A stretch of DNA of 64,000 bases from Actinernus sp. WN-2022. Lineage: Eukaryota; Cnidaria; Anthozoa; Actiniaria; Actinernidae. Made by a program: the position numbers and the translations under genes. The stretch is from contig JAOWCC010000936.1 in NCBI GenBank assembly GCA_030867875.1, positions 77,905,032 to 77,969,031 of the forward strand. The letters are read 5' to 3'. Positions 44,401 through 47,400 of the stretch are shown here, piece by piece (position 1 is the first letter of the stretch; the number at the start of each line of letters is the position of its first letter). Below the pieces are notes generated by a model. That model saw only the letters and a program-made list of their open reading frames with translations. It was not told the origin of the DNA and searched no databases.

Positions 44401-47400
44401 ATGTAAATTGTGACATTTGTTCATATTAGTTAAAGTAAGGGCGCACTTAATTTGGAGCCACGCTCTGTTGTGTCGTCCCTCTTCATGTAAATTGTGACAT
44501 TTGTTCATATTAGTTAAAGTAAGGGCGCACTTAATTTGGAGCCACGCTCTGTTGTGTCATCCCTCTTCATGTAAATTGTGACATTTGTTCATATTAGTTA
44601 AAGTAAGGGCACACTTAATTTGGAGCCACGCTCTGTTGTGTCGTCCCTCTTCATGTAAATTGTGACATTTGTTCATATTAGTTAAAGTAAGGGCGCACTT
44701 AATTTGGAGCCACGCTCTGTTGTGTCGTCCCTCTTCATGTAAATTGTGACATTTGTTCGTATTAGTTAAAGTAAGGGCGCACTTAATTTGCAGCCACGCT
44801 CTGTTGTGTCATCCCTCTTCATGTAAATTGTGACATTTGTTCATATTAGTTAAAGTAAGGGCGCACTTAATTTGGAGCCACGCTCTGTTGTGTCGTCCCT
44901 CATCATGTAAATTGTGACATTTGTTCGTATTAGTTAAAGTAAGGGCGCACTTAATTTGGAGCCACGCTCTGTTGTGTCGTCCCTCATCATGTAAATTGTG
45001 ACATTTGTTCATATTAGTTAAAGTAAGGGCGCACTTAATTTGGAGCCACGCTCTGTTGTGTCGTCCCTCTTCATGTAAATTGTGACATTTGTTCGTATTA
45101 GTTAAAGTAAGGGCGCACTTAATTTGGAGCCACGCTCTGTTGTGTCGTCCCTCATCATGTAAATTGTGACATTTGTTCATATTAGTTAAAGTAAGGGCGC
45201 ACTTAATTTGGAGCCACGCTCTGTTGTGTCATCCCTCTTCATGTAAATTGTGACATTTGTTCATATTAGTTAAAGTAAGGGCGCACTTAATTTGGAGCCA
45301 CGCTCTGTTGTGTCGTCCCTCATCATGTAAATTGTGACATTTGTTCGTATTAGTTAAAGTAAGGGCGCACTTAATTTGGAGCCACGCTCTGTTGTGTCAT
45401 CCCTCTTCATGTAAATTGTGACATTTGTTCATATTAGTTAAAGTAAGGGCGCACTTAATTTGGAGCCACGCTCTGTTGTGTCATCCCTCTTCATGTAAAT
45501 TGTGACATTTGTTCGTATTAGTTAAAGTAAGGGCGCACTTAATTTGGAGCCACGCTCTGTTGTGTCATCCCTCGTCATGTAAATTGTGACATTTGTTCAT
45601 ATTAGTTAAAGTAAGGGCGCACTTAATTTGGAGCCACGCTCTGTTGTGTCGTCCCTCTTCATGTAAATTGTGACATTTGTTCATATTAGTTAAAGTAAGG
45701 GCGCACTTAATTTGGAGCCACGCTCTGTTGTGTCGTCCCTCGTCATGTAAATTGTGACATTTGTTCGTATTAGTTAAAGTAAGGGCGCACTTAATTTGGA
45801 GCCACGCTCTGTTGTGTCGTCCCTCTTCATGTAAATTGTGACATTTGTTCATATTAGTTAAAGTAAGGGCGCACTTAATTTGGAGCCACGCTCTGTTGTG
45901 TCGTCCCTCTTAATGTAAATTGTGACATTTGTTCATATTAGTTAAAGTAAGGGCGCACTTAATTTGGAGCCACGCTCTGTTGTGTCGTCCCTCTTCATGT
46001 AAATTGTGACATTTGTTCATATTAGTTAAAGTAAGGGCGCACTTAATTTGGAGCCACGCTCTGTTGTGTCATCCCTCTTCATGTAAATTGTGACATTTGT
46101 TCATATTAGTTAAAGTAACGGCGCACTTAATTTGGAGCCACGCTCTGTTGTGTCGTCCCTCTTCATGTAAATTGTGACATTTGTTCATATTAGTTAAAGT
46201 AAGGGCGCACTTAATTTGGAGCCACGCTCTGTTGTGTCATCCCTCTTCATGTAAATTGTGACATTTGTTCATATTAGTTAAAGTAAGGGCGCACTTAATT
46301 TGGAGCCACGCTCTGTTGTGTCATCCCTCTTCATGTAAATTGTGACATTTGTTCATATTAGTTAAAGTAAGGGCGCACTTAATTTGGAGCCACGCTCTGT
46401 TGTGTCATCCCTCTTCATGTAAATTGTGACATTTGTTCATATTAGTTAAAGTAAGGGCGCACTTAATTTGGAGCCACGCTCTGTTGTGTCATCCCTCTTC
46501 ATGTAAATTGTGACATTTGTTCATATTAGTTAAAGTAAGGGCGCACTTAATTTGGAGCCACGCTCTGTTGTGTCGTCCCTCTTCATGTAAATTGTGACAT
46601 TTGTTCGTATTAGTTAAAGTAAGGGCGCACTTAATTTGGAGCCACGCTCTGTTGTGTCATCCCTCGTCATGTAAATTGTGACATTTGTTCATATTAGTTA
46701 AAGTAAGGGCGCACTTAATTTGGAGCCACGCTCTGTTGTGTCGTCCCTCTTCATGTAAATTGTGACATTTGTTCATATTAGTTAAAGTAAGGGCACACTT
46801 AATTTGGAGCCACGCTCTGTTGTGTCGTCCCTCGTCATGTAAATTGTGACATTTGTTCGTATTAGTTAAAGTAAGGGCGCACTTAATTTGGAGCCACGCT
46901 CTGTTGTGTCGTCCCTCTTCATGTAAATTGTGACATTTGTTCATATTAGTTAAAGTAAGGGCGCACTTAATTTGGAGCCACGCTCTGTTGTGTTGTCCCT
47001 CATCATGTAAATTGTGACATTTGTTCATATTAGTTAAAGTAAGGGCGCACTTAATTTGGAGCCACGCTCTGTTGTGTCGTCCCTCTTCATGTAAATTGTG
47101 ACATTTGTTCATATTAGTTAAAGTAAGGGCGCACTTAATTTGGAGCCACGCTCTGTTGTGTCGTCCCTCTTCATGTAAATTGTGACATTTGTTCATATTA
47201 GTTAAAGTAAGGGCGCACTTAATTTGGAGCCACGCTCTGTTGTGTCGTCCCTCTTCATGTAAATTGTGACATTTGTTCATATTAGTTAAAGTAAGGGCGC
47301 ACTTAATTTGGAGCCACGCTCTGTTGTGTCATCGCTCTGTTGTGTCGTCCCTCTTCATGTAAATTGTGACATTTGTTCATATTAGTTAAAGTAAGGGCGC